Of a stretch of 57,249 nucleotides of DNA, positions 39,959-48,400 are shown piece by piece. Source of the stretch: Acidobacteriota bacterium (GTDB lineage: Bacteria; Acidobacteriota; Vicinamibacteria; Vicinamibacterales; CAVVIG01). The stretch spans positions 1 through 57,249 of the forward strand of contig JADZED010000063.1 of NCBI GenBank assembly GCA_020850715.1, read 5' to 3'. Below the pieces are notes generated by a model. The model was not told where the DNA came from. It saw only the letters and a list, made by a program, of their open reading frames with translations, and ran no database searches. How positions within the stretch are numbered: the first letter of the stretch is position 1; each line of letters opens with the position of its first letter. The position numbers were made by a program, and so were the translations under genes.

Positions 39959-40257
39959 TGGCCGATCCCGTCCTCACGATCGACAGCACGGTCCGGACGA
40001 TGCCGGACGTCGTCTTCAAGGAGCTGCGCGGCGAAGGCGTGCTGCTGGACATGGCCAGCGGCATCTACTTCGGTCTCGACGAGGTGTCGACCCGCGTCTG
40101 GCAGTTGATCGCGCGGCACGGATCGTTGCGCGTCGTTTTCGCCGAGATGCTCGAGGAATTCGAGGTCGACGCGCAGCGCCTCGAAGAGGATCTGCTGGCG
40201 TTTGCCTCGGAGCTCGTCGAGTCTCATCTGGCGACTCGAGCGCCCACCTCGGATTGA
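39958..40257 (+). CDS. PqqD-like RiPP recognition element (lasso B1)
   Basis: A 99-residue PqqD-fold protein: an N-terminal beta hairpin (VFKELRGEGVLLDMASGIYFGLDE, in which the LLDMASGIYFGL strand pair is diagnostic) and a winged-helix C-terminal half (VFAEMLEEFEVDAQRLEEDLL). In lasso systems B1 binds the leader through its YxxP motif and presents it to B2 and the cyclase. Start ATG 39958 overlaps the B2 stop (TGATG); in-frame ATG 39946 and GTG 39955 are alternatives. Confidence 0.9.
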   Translation: MADPVLTIDSTVRTMPDVVFKELRGEGVLLDMASGIYFGLDEVSTRVWQLIARHGSLRVVFAEMLEEFEVDAQRLEEDLLAFASELVESHLATRAPTSD

Positions 40258-42164
40258 GCGGGCTGATCGCGATCGTCGGCGGCGACGGCGCCCCCTGTGA
40301 ACGCCGTCGTCTGATCGAGGGGATGCTCGCCGCGCAGGCGTACCGGGGCCCGGACGCGACGGGGGTGTGGATCGGCCGATCGGCCGGCCTGGGCCACGGC
40401 CAGCTCGCCGCGACGCCCGAAGATCTTCTCGAGCCGCAACCGCACGTCCGCGAGGGCGCCGGCCTCGCCGCCGTCCTCGACGGGCGGCTCGACAACCGCG
40501 ACGATCTGACGCGCAGCTTGCGCTCGCGCGGCTGCGAGTGCCCGGGACAGGGGGACGCCGCCATCCTGTTGAGCGCCTACGAGACGTGGGGCGCGAGCGC
40601 CGCAGGGCGACTGCTCGGCGACTTCGCCTTTGCGATCTGGGACGAGCGGCGGCAGATGCTCGTCTGCGGCCGCGACATCCTCGGATGCCGCCCGCTCTAC
40701 GTCCATCGCCGCGCCGGATTCCTTGCGATCGCCTCGGAACTGGCGCCGCTGCTCGCGTGTCCCGGGGTCAGCCGCGAACCGAACGAGGGGTTTGTCGGCG
40801 AGCTGCTCTCGGGTCTGGTCGTCCACCGCACCGATACGGTCTGGCGGGATATCGTCCGCCTCGAGCCCGGTCATCTCCTGATCTTCGATCATGGCGAGCT
40901 GTCCTCGAGGCCGTTCTGGCGGCTCGACCCGTCGGTCGAGATCCGTTATCGGCGCGACGAGGAGTACGGCGAGCACCTGCGGGAGCTGCTGACGCAATCA
41001 GTGCAGTGCCGCACGCGGAGCGCCGGCAGGTTCGGTGTGATGCTCAGCGGCGGCATCGATTCGAGCGCCGTGGCGTGGGCGGCACACGGGCTGCGCGGAC
41101 CGGCGGGCGATCCGCTGCCGACCTACTCGATCGTGGGGCCGGGGCAGGAGTGGGACGAGAGCGAGTACATGGCAGCCGTTGCGGCGTCCCAGCCGATCAC
41201 CGGCCGGCAGGTCGAGGCGTTCGTTCCCCCCGCCGGGCATTTCGCGGCCGCCGCCGTGCGCGTGCAGGACATCCCGCCGTATCCGAACGGCGAGATGGGC
41301 AACACGTTGTTCCGCACGGCTGCCGGCGACGGTGTGCGTGTGCTGCTCACCGGTTTCTGGAGCGACGAGTGGTTCACCGGGTCCGATCACCGCTACGCCG
41401 ATCTGCTGGCGGACCTCCACTTGATCCGGCTCTGGCGTCATCTGCGGGCGCTTCCGGAAGAGCCCGATGGTTTTCGCCCGCCGTCGGTGTTCCGGGCGAC
41501 AGTCTGGCCCCTGATACCGTCGCCCGTCCGCGAGGCCGTGAAGGGCCTGCTCGGCCGCGACGCCGTGGCACCCTGGATTGCCGCCCCGTTTGCCCGGCGG
41601 ACGCGGCTCGCCGCCCGGCTCCGTCCCTGGGCCCCGGACCTTGCATTCAGCACCCGCGCGCTGGCCGACGCCTACACCATGGCCTTCGCCGGCCTCACGA
41701 TCCAGACGATGGAGGCGCACGACCGCTCGGTGGCGCAGTTCGGCGTCGACACGCGCCATCCGTTCGGCGATCGACGCATCATCGAGTTCGCCTTCGCGCT
41801 GCCGGAAGACCAGCGATGGCGAGAGGGGATCACGAAGTTCGTCCTGCGAACGGCGACGCGCGACGTGCTGCCGCCGATGGTCGGCGGGCGCACGACGCAC
41901 GCGACGGCGGGCGGAGCGGTTGCCGGAGCGATCGAGGGCTTGTGGAGCGCCGGTTTGTGGCACAATGCCGAAACGGTTCGTCGGGGCTGGGTCGACGGCG
42001 ACGCGATGCGGGGCGCGATCGGCCGGATGACTTCGCTGCGCACGGCTGGCGACGAAGGGTACGAGAATCTCGCCAATCAGCTCTGGCTGGCCTGCGCCGT
42101 GGAATTGTGGGCTGCACATGTCCTCGGAGGTCGGCATGTCTCGAGAGAACCGGTCGGGTGTTGA
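40254..42164 (+). CDS. Asparagine-synthetase-like lasso cyclase
   Basis: A 636-residue enzyme. The N-terminal glutaminase-like domain starts LSGLIAIVGG, so the nucleophile Cys of true glutamine amidotransferases (MCGI) is replaced by Ser and ammonia release is not expected. The synthetase domain has the pyrophosphate loop VMLSGGIDSSAVAWA (about residue 265), LLTGFWSDEWF, and the late EGITKFVLR segment. Lasso cyclases use this domain to adenylate the ring Asp/Glu and close the macrolactam. Start is TTG 40254, overlapping the B1 stop. The first precursor gene begins inside its 3' end. Confidence 0.9.
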   Translation: MSGLIAIVGGDGAPCERRRLIEGMLAAQAYRGPDATGVWIGRSAGLGHGQLAATPEDLLEPQPHVREGAGLAAVLDGRLDNRDDLTRSLRSRGCECPGQGDAAILLSAYETWGASAAGRLLGDFAFAIWDERRQMLVCGRDILGCRPLYVHRRAGFLAIASELAPLLACPGVSREPNEGFVGELLSGLVVHRTDTVWRDIVRLEPGHLLIFDHGELSSRPFWRLDPSVEIRYRRDEEYGEHLRELLTQSVQCRTRSAGRFGVMLSGGIDSSAVAWAAHGLRGPAGDPLPTYSIVGPGQEWDESEYMAAVAASQPITGRQVEAFVPPAGHFAAAAVRVQDIPPYPNGEMGNTLFRTAAGDGVRVLLTGFWSDEWFTGSDHRYADLLADLHLIRLWRHLRALPEEPDGFRPPSVFRATVWPLIPSPVREAVKGLLGRDAVAPWIAAPFARRTRLAARLRPWAPDLAFSTRALADAYTMAFAGLTIQTMEAHDRSVAQFGVDTRHPFGDRRIIEFAFALPEDQRWREGITKFVLRTATRDVLPPMVGGRTTHATAGGAVAGAIEGLWSAGLWHNAETVRRGWVDGDAMRGAIGRMTSLRTAGDEGYENLANQLWLACAVELWAAHVLGGRHVSREPVGC

Positions 42165-42306
42165 GATTCCGCAGCCTCCGCGCAAGCGCTATTCGAGGCC
42201 GCGAGTGAAGCGATACGGCCATCTGGCGAAGCTCACGCGGAGCGGCGGCTCGACCCGGTTCGAGCCAGGCAATCCGATGATGCGGCGGCGCGGCAGGTGC
42301 CTCTGA
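42136..42306 (+). CDS. Lasso-type precursor peptide 1
   Basis: A 56-residue precursor. The leader fits the lasso consensus YxxPxLx3Gx5Tx: Y19, P22, V24 (for Leu), G28, T34. If the usual Thr at -2 rule holds, the core begins at Ser36 (SGGSTRFEPGNPMM then RRRGRCL) and Glu43 closes an 8-residue ring; starting at Gly37 would give a 7-residue ring. ATG 42136 is chosen because GGAGGT lies four bases upstream; ATG 42118 is in frame too. The gene overlaps the end of the cyclase gene by 29 bases. The tail is strongly basic and ends Cys-Leu. Confidence 0.85.
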   Translation: MSRENRSGVEIPQPPRKRYSRPRVKRYGHLAKLTRSGGSTRFEPGNPMMRRRGRCL

Positions 42307-42377
42307 TGACGAACGGGCAACGATTCGACCTCGCTCCCGCCGGATCTTCCAGGCCATAGAAACAGGCAGTCATCACC

Positions 42378-42542
42378 GTGGGTAGCCGCTCCAAGTCCCC
42401 CGATGCTGCAGCGTCATCGCGCAAGCGGTACGCCACGCCGCGGCTGCAACGGTACGGGTCCCTTGCAAAGCTGACTCGAAGCGGCGGTTCGACGCGGAAC
42501 GAAGCGGGCAACCCGATGATGCGGCGACGCGCGTGTCTGTGA
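42378..42542 (+). CDS. Lasso-type precursor peptide 2 (GTG start)
   Basis: A 54-residue paralogue of precursor 1. Leader motif RYATPRLQRYGSLAKLT with Tyr, Pro, Leu, Gly and Thr at the consensus positions; core SGGSTRNEAGNPMM followed by RRRACL. The ring segment differs from precursor 1 only at the residue before Glu. GTG 42378 is the only plausible start upstream of the leader motif; no clear ribosome-binding site is seen. It lies 71 bases after precursor 1. Confidence 0.82.
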   Translation: MGSRSKSPDAAASSRKRYATPRLQRYGSLAKLTRSGGSTRNEAGNPMMRRRACL

Positions 42543-42612
42543 GCTACTGCGCGCGCCGATTCCGATTGGCCGTGCGGGGCCGACGAATACGGCGCGGAGG
42601 ACCATTGTCGTC

Positions 42613-42774
42613 ATGAAGAGCTCGCCGAAGCCTGAGCCGGCCGGGTCTTCACCGCGCAGGCGATACACTGCGCCGCGGTTGCAGCGATACGGTCATCTCA
42701 CCAAGCTGACGCAGAGCGGCGGCTCGACGAGGAGCGAAGCTGGCAATCCGATGATGAAGCGGATGTGTCTGTAG
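42613..42774 (+). CDS. Lasso-type precursor peptide 3
   Basis: A 53-residue paralogue. Leader motif RYTAPRLQRYGHLTKLT; core SGGSTRSEAGNPMM followed by KRMCL. The same Ser1-Gly-Gly-Ser-Thr-Arg-x-Glu8 ring pattern is kept, as are GNPMM and the final Cys-Leu. GGAGG lies 12 bases upstream of the ATG. It lies 70 bases after precursor 2 and one base before the methyltransferase gene. Confidence 0.85.
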   Translation: MKSSPKPEPAGSSPRRRYTAPRLQRYGHLTKLTQSGGSTRSEAGNPMMKRMCL

Positions 42775-42775
42775 G

Positions 42776-43894
42776 ATGTCCGACGAGCTGGACGAGCACC
42801 GTCTCTACCTTTCCGACCGGCACCGCCTGGATGCGTTCGAGCAGGGAATCGCCGCCGGTGTCCGGCCCGGCGACGTGGTCGTCGACCTCGGCTGCGGCAC
42901 CGGCATCCTCGGTTTGCTGGCCTGCCGGGCCGGCGCCGCGCGCGTCTACGCGATCGACAGCGGCGGCATGGCGGAGGTCGCCGAGAGTGTGGCGGCGGCC
43001 AACGGCTTCGACGATCGGATCACCGTGATCCGCGGAAGCTCGCTCGACGTCTCCCTGCCCGAACCGGCCGACGTCGTTGTGGCGGATCAGATCGGCGGGT
43101 TCGGCTTCGAGGCGGGCATCTTCGAATATTTCGCGGATGCGCGCCGCAGGTTTCTCAAGCCTGACGGGCGGATGATTCCACACAGTGTGGCGCTCTTTGT
43201 GGCGCCGGTCGAGGCGCCGGCCATCCACCAGGAAGTGCTCTTCTGGAATTCGCGGCCCGCCGGGTTCGACATGTCCCCCGCGCAGTCGATCGCATCCAAC
43301 AGCGGATACCCGCGCCATCTCGACGCCGGCAGCCTGCTCGCGCCAGGCTCGCTCGGTGCGACCCGGCGGCTTGCGGATGATCAAACGTCGTTCGGCTTTG
43401 CCATCGATACGCGCGTCCATCGCGGCGGCGTCGTTCATGGGATTGCCGGCTGGTTCACCGCGGCGCTGGCCGGTTCGGTCACCATGACGAATGCTCCGGA
43501 CGCCGCCCGCCGGATTCAGCGCCGCCCCGAGTTCTTTCCGCTCCCGTGCGCGCTGCCGGTCGAGCCCGGACAGACAATCCGCATCGAGATGCAGATCCGG
43601 CCGCACGACTTGATTGTGAAGTGGATCGTGTCCTGCGGCGGCGCCCGCTTCGAGCACTGCACGTTCAAGGGCATGCTGTTCTCCCGCCAGGTGCTGCACC
43701 GTACGCGGCCGGAGTTCGTTCCCCGACTCAGCGACCGCGGGCGCGCGCGCAAGCTGGTGCTGGATCTCGCCGAGCGCGAGACGACGGTCGGCGAGATCGA
43801 GCACGCCCTCTTTGAATCCCACCGCCAGCTCTTTGCCGATCAAACGGACGCCGGCCGCTTCGTTGCCGAAGTCATCACGCGGTACGCCGAGTGA
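42776..43894 (+). CDS. PRMT-like SAM methyltransferase with C-terminal PqqD-like domain
   Basis: The 372-residue protein has a class I SAM domain (VVDLGCGTGILGLLACRAGA, near residues 35-54) followed by a beta-barrel resembling that of protein arginine methyltransferases (VVHGIAGWFTAALAG, FFPLPCALPVEPGQTIRIEM). The double-Glu loop is altered (VADQIGGFGFEAGIFEYF) and the THW motif is missing. The last 60 residues (LVLDLAERETTVGEIEHALF, then FVAEVITRY) read like the winged-helix half of PqqD, so the enzyme may bind leaders itself. It directly follows precursor 3. Likely substrates are core Arg residues or a carboxylate; both are inference. Confidence 0.75.
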   Translation: MSDELDEHRLYLSDRHRLDAFEQGIAAGVRPGDVVVDLGCGTGILGLLACRAGAARVYAIDSGGMAEVAESVAAANGFDDRITVIRGSSLDVSLPEPADVVVADQIGGFGFEAGIFEYFADARRRFLKPDGRMIPHSVALFVAPVEAPAIHQEVLFWNSRPAGFDMSPAQSIASNSGYPRHLDAGSLLAPGSLGATRRLADDQTSFGFAIDTRVHRGGVVHGIAGWFTAALAGSVTMTNAPDAARRIQRRPEFFPLPCALPVEPGQTIRIEMQIRPHDLIVKWIVSCGGARFEHCTFKGMLFSRQVLHRTRPEFVPRLSDRGRARKLVLDLAERETTVGEIEHALFESHRQLFADQTDAGRFVAEVITRYAE

Positions 43895-43895
43895 C

Positions 43896-44834
43896 GTGCG
43901 GGCCTACCGCTACGCCGGCTTCACGCTGACGAGCAGCGTCGCGCTGCCCGAACTGCCGCCCGCACCTCGACGAACCGGCGACGTGCGGATCGTCATGAGC
44001 GGCCGCCGCTCCTGCGCCAGCCGCGGCGCATGGGAACACCGCTGGCGGTTCCCGAGCGGCCGCGTCAGGCTCAACCTCGCCTCAGCCGGCGGTCGTCGTC
44101 TCCTCCAGTTCCCGGGCCTCTGCGAGTTCGAGATCGAGCGCGATACGATCAGCTGCCATCCGGCGGCGGACGTTCCGCCGATCACGGTCCGCCATCTCCT
44201 GCTCGACCAGGTGCTGCCCGCACTCCTCGGCTCGGATCGCCGGCTCGTGCTGCACGCGAGCGCCGTCGTGCTCGACGGAAGCGCGGCGGCATTTCTCGGC
44301 GCGGCCGGGACGGGGAAGTCGACCATCGCGGCGGCGCTCGCGCTCGATGGCGCCTCGACGTTGACCGACGACGCGCTCGTGATCCGGTTCGCAGGGCGGC
44401 GGGCGCTCGCCGATCCGACCTACCCGGGGATCAGGCTGTGGCCGTCCAGCCGCCGGCTGCTGGGCGTCTGGGCCCGCGCGCGACATCGGCCGGTCGCCCA
44501 CTACACGACCAAGCAACGCTGGTCCGGTTCACCCGTGCGCTTCTCGGGCACGCCGGCGAGGGTCCGGCACGTCTTTCTCCTGACGCCGGGGAAGGCCGCC
44601 GGGGTGCGACTGCTGTCCGGTCGTATGGCGATCATGGCGATGCTGCGGCACATGATGATGCTGGATGTTCACGACGGCGACGCAGGACGACGAGGCCTCG
44701 AACTGGCCGGGCGGGCTGCGAGCGGGATCGCCGTGTGCCGGCTCGTGCTGCCCCGGGGAGCGGCAGGGCTCGCCGCCGCCTGCGCGCAAGTTCGCGATTA
44801 CGTGGGGCGTTCCACCGGCGTCCCGGCGGGTTGA
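43896..44834 (+). CDS. HPr-kinase-like protein (lasso-peptide kinase type)
   Basis: A 312-residue protein with an N-terminal beta-rich part and an HprK-like P-loop domain: VLHASAVVLDGSAAAFLGAA leading into GTGKST (P-loop at residues 135-143), then STLTDDALVIR with the acidic pair expected for Mg and phosphoacceptor activation. HprK-like proteins in lasso clusters (PadeK, ThcoK) phosphorylate a C-terminal Ser of the precursor. The precursors here end in Leu, so the acceptor must differ. The GTG start is one base after the methyltransferase stop. Confidence 0.83.
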   Translation: MRAYRYAGFTLTSSVALPELPPAPRRTGDVRIVMSGRRSCASRGAWEHRWRFPSGRVRLNLASAGGRRLLQFPGLCEFEIERDTISCHPAADVPPITVRHLLLDQVLPALLGSDRRLVLHASAVVLDGSAAAFLGAAGTGKSTIAAALALDGASTLTDDALVIRFAGRRALADPTYPGIRLWPSSRRLLGVWARARHRPVAHYTTKQRWSGSPVRFSGTPARVRHVFLLTPGKAAGVRLLSGRMAIMAMLRHMMMLDVHDGDAGRRGLELAGRAASGIAVCRLVLPRGAAGLAAACAQVRDYVGRSTGVPAG

Positions 44835-45062
44835 CCATCTGGCGCCAGGGGCTGTTCGTGCATGCGATATCGCAGGCCTTCGGTGCCTTCGCGGGCGGAC
44901 TTGCGAGGCGTCGCTGGTGGGTCCTGTCCGCTCAGCGTCTCGACGATGCCCGGCGAGTTGCGTTCGTCGGCGCATTGCCCGCCACCGAGCAGGGTGAGCG
45001 TCGGTAGCCACTGGCGACGCGCGTCACGAAGGACCGCGAGCGCCCGGCCAGAAGGCGCGGTC
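44835..45062. other. Gap between convergent genes
   Basis: The 228 bases between the kinase stop and the end of the large secreted protein hold no supported gene and no clear terminator hairpin with a T-run. I looked here for a further precursor peptide with the YxxP leader motif and did not find one. Confidence 0.4.
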
Positions 45063-45410
45063 TCATCGCCAGCCGTCGTCGCTGCGGCTGCCGCGGCCGC
45101 CGCCGTCCCCGCGACCACCGTCGTGCTGGCTGCCGTCGCGATCGCCGCCGTCGCGAGAGTTGCCCTGACCGCCCCCGCCGGTCTCCCCCCGGCCTCGATC
45201 GCGATCGTGGCCATAGCCGCCGGAGTCGCGGCCATCGCGACCGTCGCCATGGTCCGATCCGCCGCCGTCACGGTCGTCGCCATCGTCGTCGCCATGCGAG
45301 CCGCGGTCGTCGCCGTGCGAGCGGTCGTGGTCGGATCGATCGTGGTCGCAATTGTCGCCGTTGTAGTGGCCGTTGCGGTACTTGTCGTGATCGCATCCAT
45401 CGCCGGGCGC
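45063..45410 (-). repeat. Low-complexity DNA encoding the D/H/G/R-rich C-terminal tail
   Basis: The 3' end of the large secreted gene is built of degenerate short units rich in GAC, CAC, GGC and CGC codons. The tail has many His and Asp residues, a composition able to bind divalent metals. It has no spacer-repeat structure and is not a CRISPR array. Confidence 0.7.
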
Positions 45411-48400
45411 GTGAGGTTTGACCTCCACCGTGATCGTCGCCGTGGCCGTCCCGCCGGCGCCGTTGCTCACCTGGTAGCCGAAGCTGACCGTGCCCGAGAA
45501 GCCAGGCGCCGGGCGGTAGAGAATCCTGCCGGAGGTGACGCTCGCCGATCCGCTCGAAGGCTGGCTGATCGATGCGATCGTGAGCCGGCGTCCGAGCGGA
45601 TCCGCGTCGTTCGCGAGCACGTCGATCACGACCGGGATGCCGACTCTCGTCGACGTCGCGTCGTTGCCGGCGAGTGGAGGCGGCGCCTGCGTGGAATCGT
45701 AGCGCGGACCGTCGTCTATCGCCGGTCCGTGGCCCTGGCTCTTCGGCACGCCGACCGTCACCTCGCCAGTGCAGCTCCCACCGGCGGTCACGGCTCGATA
45801 CCGGATGTGGTAGACCCGCCCGTTCCCCCCGCCCGCTCGCTCTGAGCGCACTCTCGCCACGCCCGTTCCGACGCCTGCGCCATCGATGGGCGTGTCGCCG
45901 TCGCCCAGTCCGGCGACCGGCTCATCCTGGAAGATCCCCAGGATCGTCACCGTGGCCGGCGTGCCATCGGCATTGGTGATGCCCGTCACGCGGATCTCCA
46001 CCCATTTGTGATTCGGCGGCCAGAGGTTTGCCGGGCTCGCCGTCGCTGCGCTGCACACCGGGAGCGAACGCGTCACCTCGACGACGAAGCTGACCGTCCC
46101 GGTATTCCCGTGGCTGTCGGTCGCCGTGCAGTTGACCGTCGTCGCGCCGAGCGGGAAGACCGAGCCCGACGCGCGTGAACAGGCGACCGGCAGCATCGGG
46201 CCATCGACCAGATCGTCGACTGCGACCGCGAAGATCACCGCGGCGCCCGCGGGGCCCGTCGCGACCGCCGTGATGTTCGCCTGCGTCAGCAGCGGCGGCA
46301 GCGTATCCAGCACGGAGACCGTGAACGCCGCGCTCGCGGTCATCCCGCCGCTGTTGGTCGCCGTGCAGGTCGCCGTGGTGGTTCCGAGCGGGAAGGTCGA
46401 GCCCGATGCCGGGACGCAACTCACCGCCAGGGCGCCGTCGATGTCGTCGCTCGCCGTGGCGGAGTAGGAGACGACCGCGCCGGCCGGCCCGGCGGCCTCG
46501 ACGACGATGCCGGCCGGCACGTGAATCGTCGGCGGGGCGCTCGCCAGCGTGACCGAGAACGTCCGGGTATCGCTGTTCCCGGACCCGTCCGTCGCCGTGC
46601 AGCTCACCAGCGTCTGTCCGAGCGGGAACGTGGAGCCTGACGCCGGCGTGCAGACGACGACGGGCGCCGGATCGAGGTTGTCGGCAGCCGTGGCCGTGAA
46701 CTCGACGACGGCCGGCGCCATCGCCGCCTGGACCATCGCACCGGGGACGGTGAGCACCGGCCTGGTGCGATCCTCGACGGTCACCGTGAACGAACCGACG
46801 CTCGTGTTGCCGGCTGTGTCGGCTGCCGTGCAGTGCACCGTCGTGGTGCCGTACGGGAACGACGAGCCGGACGCCCAATCGCAGACGACGGCGGGCGCCG
46901 GATCGAGGGTGTCGACCGCCGACACCGGGAAGCTGACGAGCGCCGCGACCGGGCTCGCCGCCGGCACGCTCGCGGGAACGACGATGTCGCCAGGCAGCAT
47001 CAGGGTGGGTGCGCCGCTGTCGATCACGAACGGCCCCGCCGTTGTCGTGGTCTGGTTGCCGACGAGATCGGCGAACGTCGTCGTCACCGAGCCGGGACCC
47101 GCGATCGGGACGATCTGCGTCGCGGTCGATTGCGCAGCATCACTCGAGAAGCCCGCGCCCGCGTCGGTTGCGGCGAAGAATGCGTCGACCGGTTCGCTGA
47201 ACCAGATCGTGCCGTTCCGCGAAATGCCCGCGATCGGCAGGCCATCGCGGGTCCGGTAGGAGATGGCCACGACGGGGCCGTCGTTGTCGACGTGGAACGG
47301 CCCGACCGCCGCGATGGCGGCGTTGCCGAGCAGGTCGGCATAAGACCTGGTCTGCGCCTGGCCGTTCGACACGACCGTCTCGCTGATCTGCTGGCCCGTC
47401 GGGAAGCCCGAACCGCCGCGATCGTCCGCGTCGATACGGACGCTCACGGCACCGCGATACCAGGGCGTGCCGGCGACGAAGGCGTGCGGCGGATCCGGCG
47501 TCACCAGGAGCACCGGGGGATCCGCGTCGACGCCGAACGGCCCGGCTGTCGCGGTCGCGCTGTTGCCCACGAGGTCGCTGACAGTGGCGGTGGCGAATGG
47601 CCCGACGACCGGCGCCGTGACGGCCGTCGTGGCCCCGCTCGCGAAGCCGACCCCAGTATCGGCGAACACGAAGTCCACCCCGCCGGGTGGCGTTCTGTAC
47701 CAGGTCGTCCCTCCGGCCTGCACGCCGCCAGCCGGCGCCGTCGCCGTGAAGGTCGGGGCCGTGGAATCGATGCTGAACGGGCCGGCCGTCGCCGTCGTGA
47801 AGTTGCCGGCATAGTCGGCAAGGTCGCAGGCCACCGAAAGGCCGACCCCCGAGGCCACCGTCCGCTGGCAGGTCGTCGTCCGGGTGCCGGCGTTGTCGAA
47901 ACCGGAAAGGGCGTCGTGGGCGGTGAACACCGCCGTGATCGGCCCCGACGACCAGGTGCTGCCCGACGCCGCGACCAGCGGCGATCCGAGAATCGCCACC
48001 GGATCCACTGTCGGCGGCGTGACGTCGATGCCGATCGGCTCGTCGACCGCCGCGACGTTGCCGGCGCGATCCGTCGCCGTCACCTGGATCGCGCCGTAGC
48101 CTTCCTGATTGAACGTGACCGTGCCGGTGGCGGCGGGCACGTTCTGCTGCGACTGGAAGGACCAGACGGGATCCGCGCCCGTCGCCGTGACGTCCGCGCT
48201 GTCGAGCAGCGACTCGGTGTCGGTGAGGATCACCTCGACGGTCGCCGGCAACCGGTTGGACCAGCCGTTGCGCCCGTTCTGGATGCTGAGATACAACGTC
48301 GGCGCGCTGATGTCGAGCTTGACGTCGATCGACGTCCAGCCGGGCACCAGCGCGGACGGATCGACGGCGTCTGGCTGGAGCGTGTCGTACAGGCCCCGCG

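Noticed and set aside
39527..42164. Reading the cyclase as a true asparagine synthetase
   Set aside because: The N-terminal Cys nucleophile is replaced by Ser, and the gene is wedged between B1/B2 and precursor genes.
42306..42359. 17-residue ORF starting in the stop codon of precursor 1 and containing APAGSSRP
   Set aside because: It lacks the YxxP leader motif and any core. It faintly resembles the start of precursor 3 (PEPAGSS) and may be a relic of duplication, but coding function is not supported.
45063..45410. Possible CRISPR or satellite repeat array
   Set aside because: The repetition comes from Asp/Gly/His codons in a coding tail; there are no equal-length repeats with distinct spacers and no cas genes.
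44862..45845. 327-residue plus-strand ORF after the kinase gene, beginning MRYRRPSVPS
   Set aside because: It looked like a possible further precursor leader, but the YxxPxL spacing is not met and most of the frame is the shadow of the low-complexity tail on the other strand.
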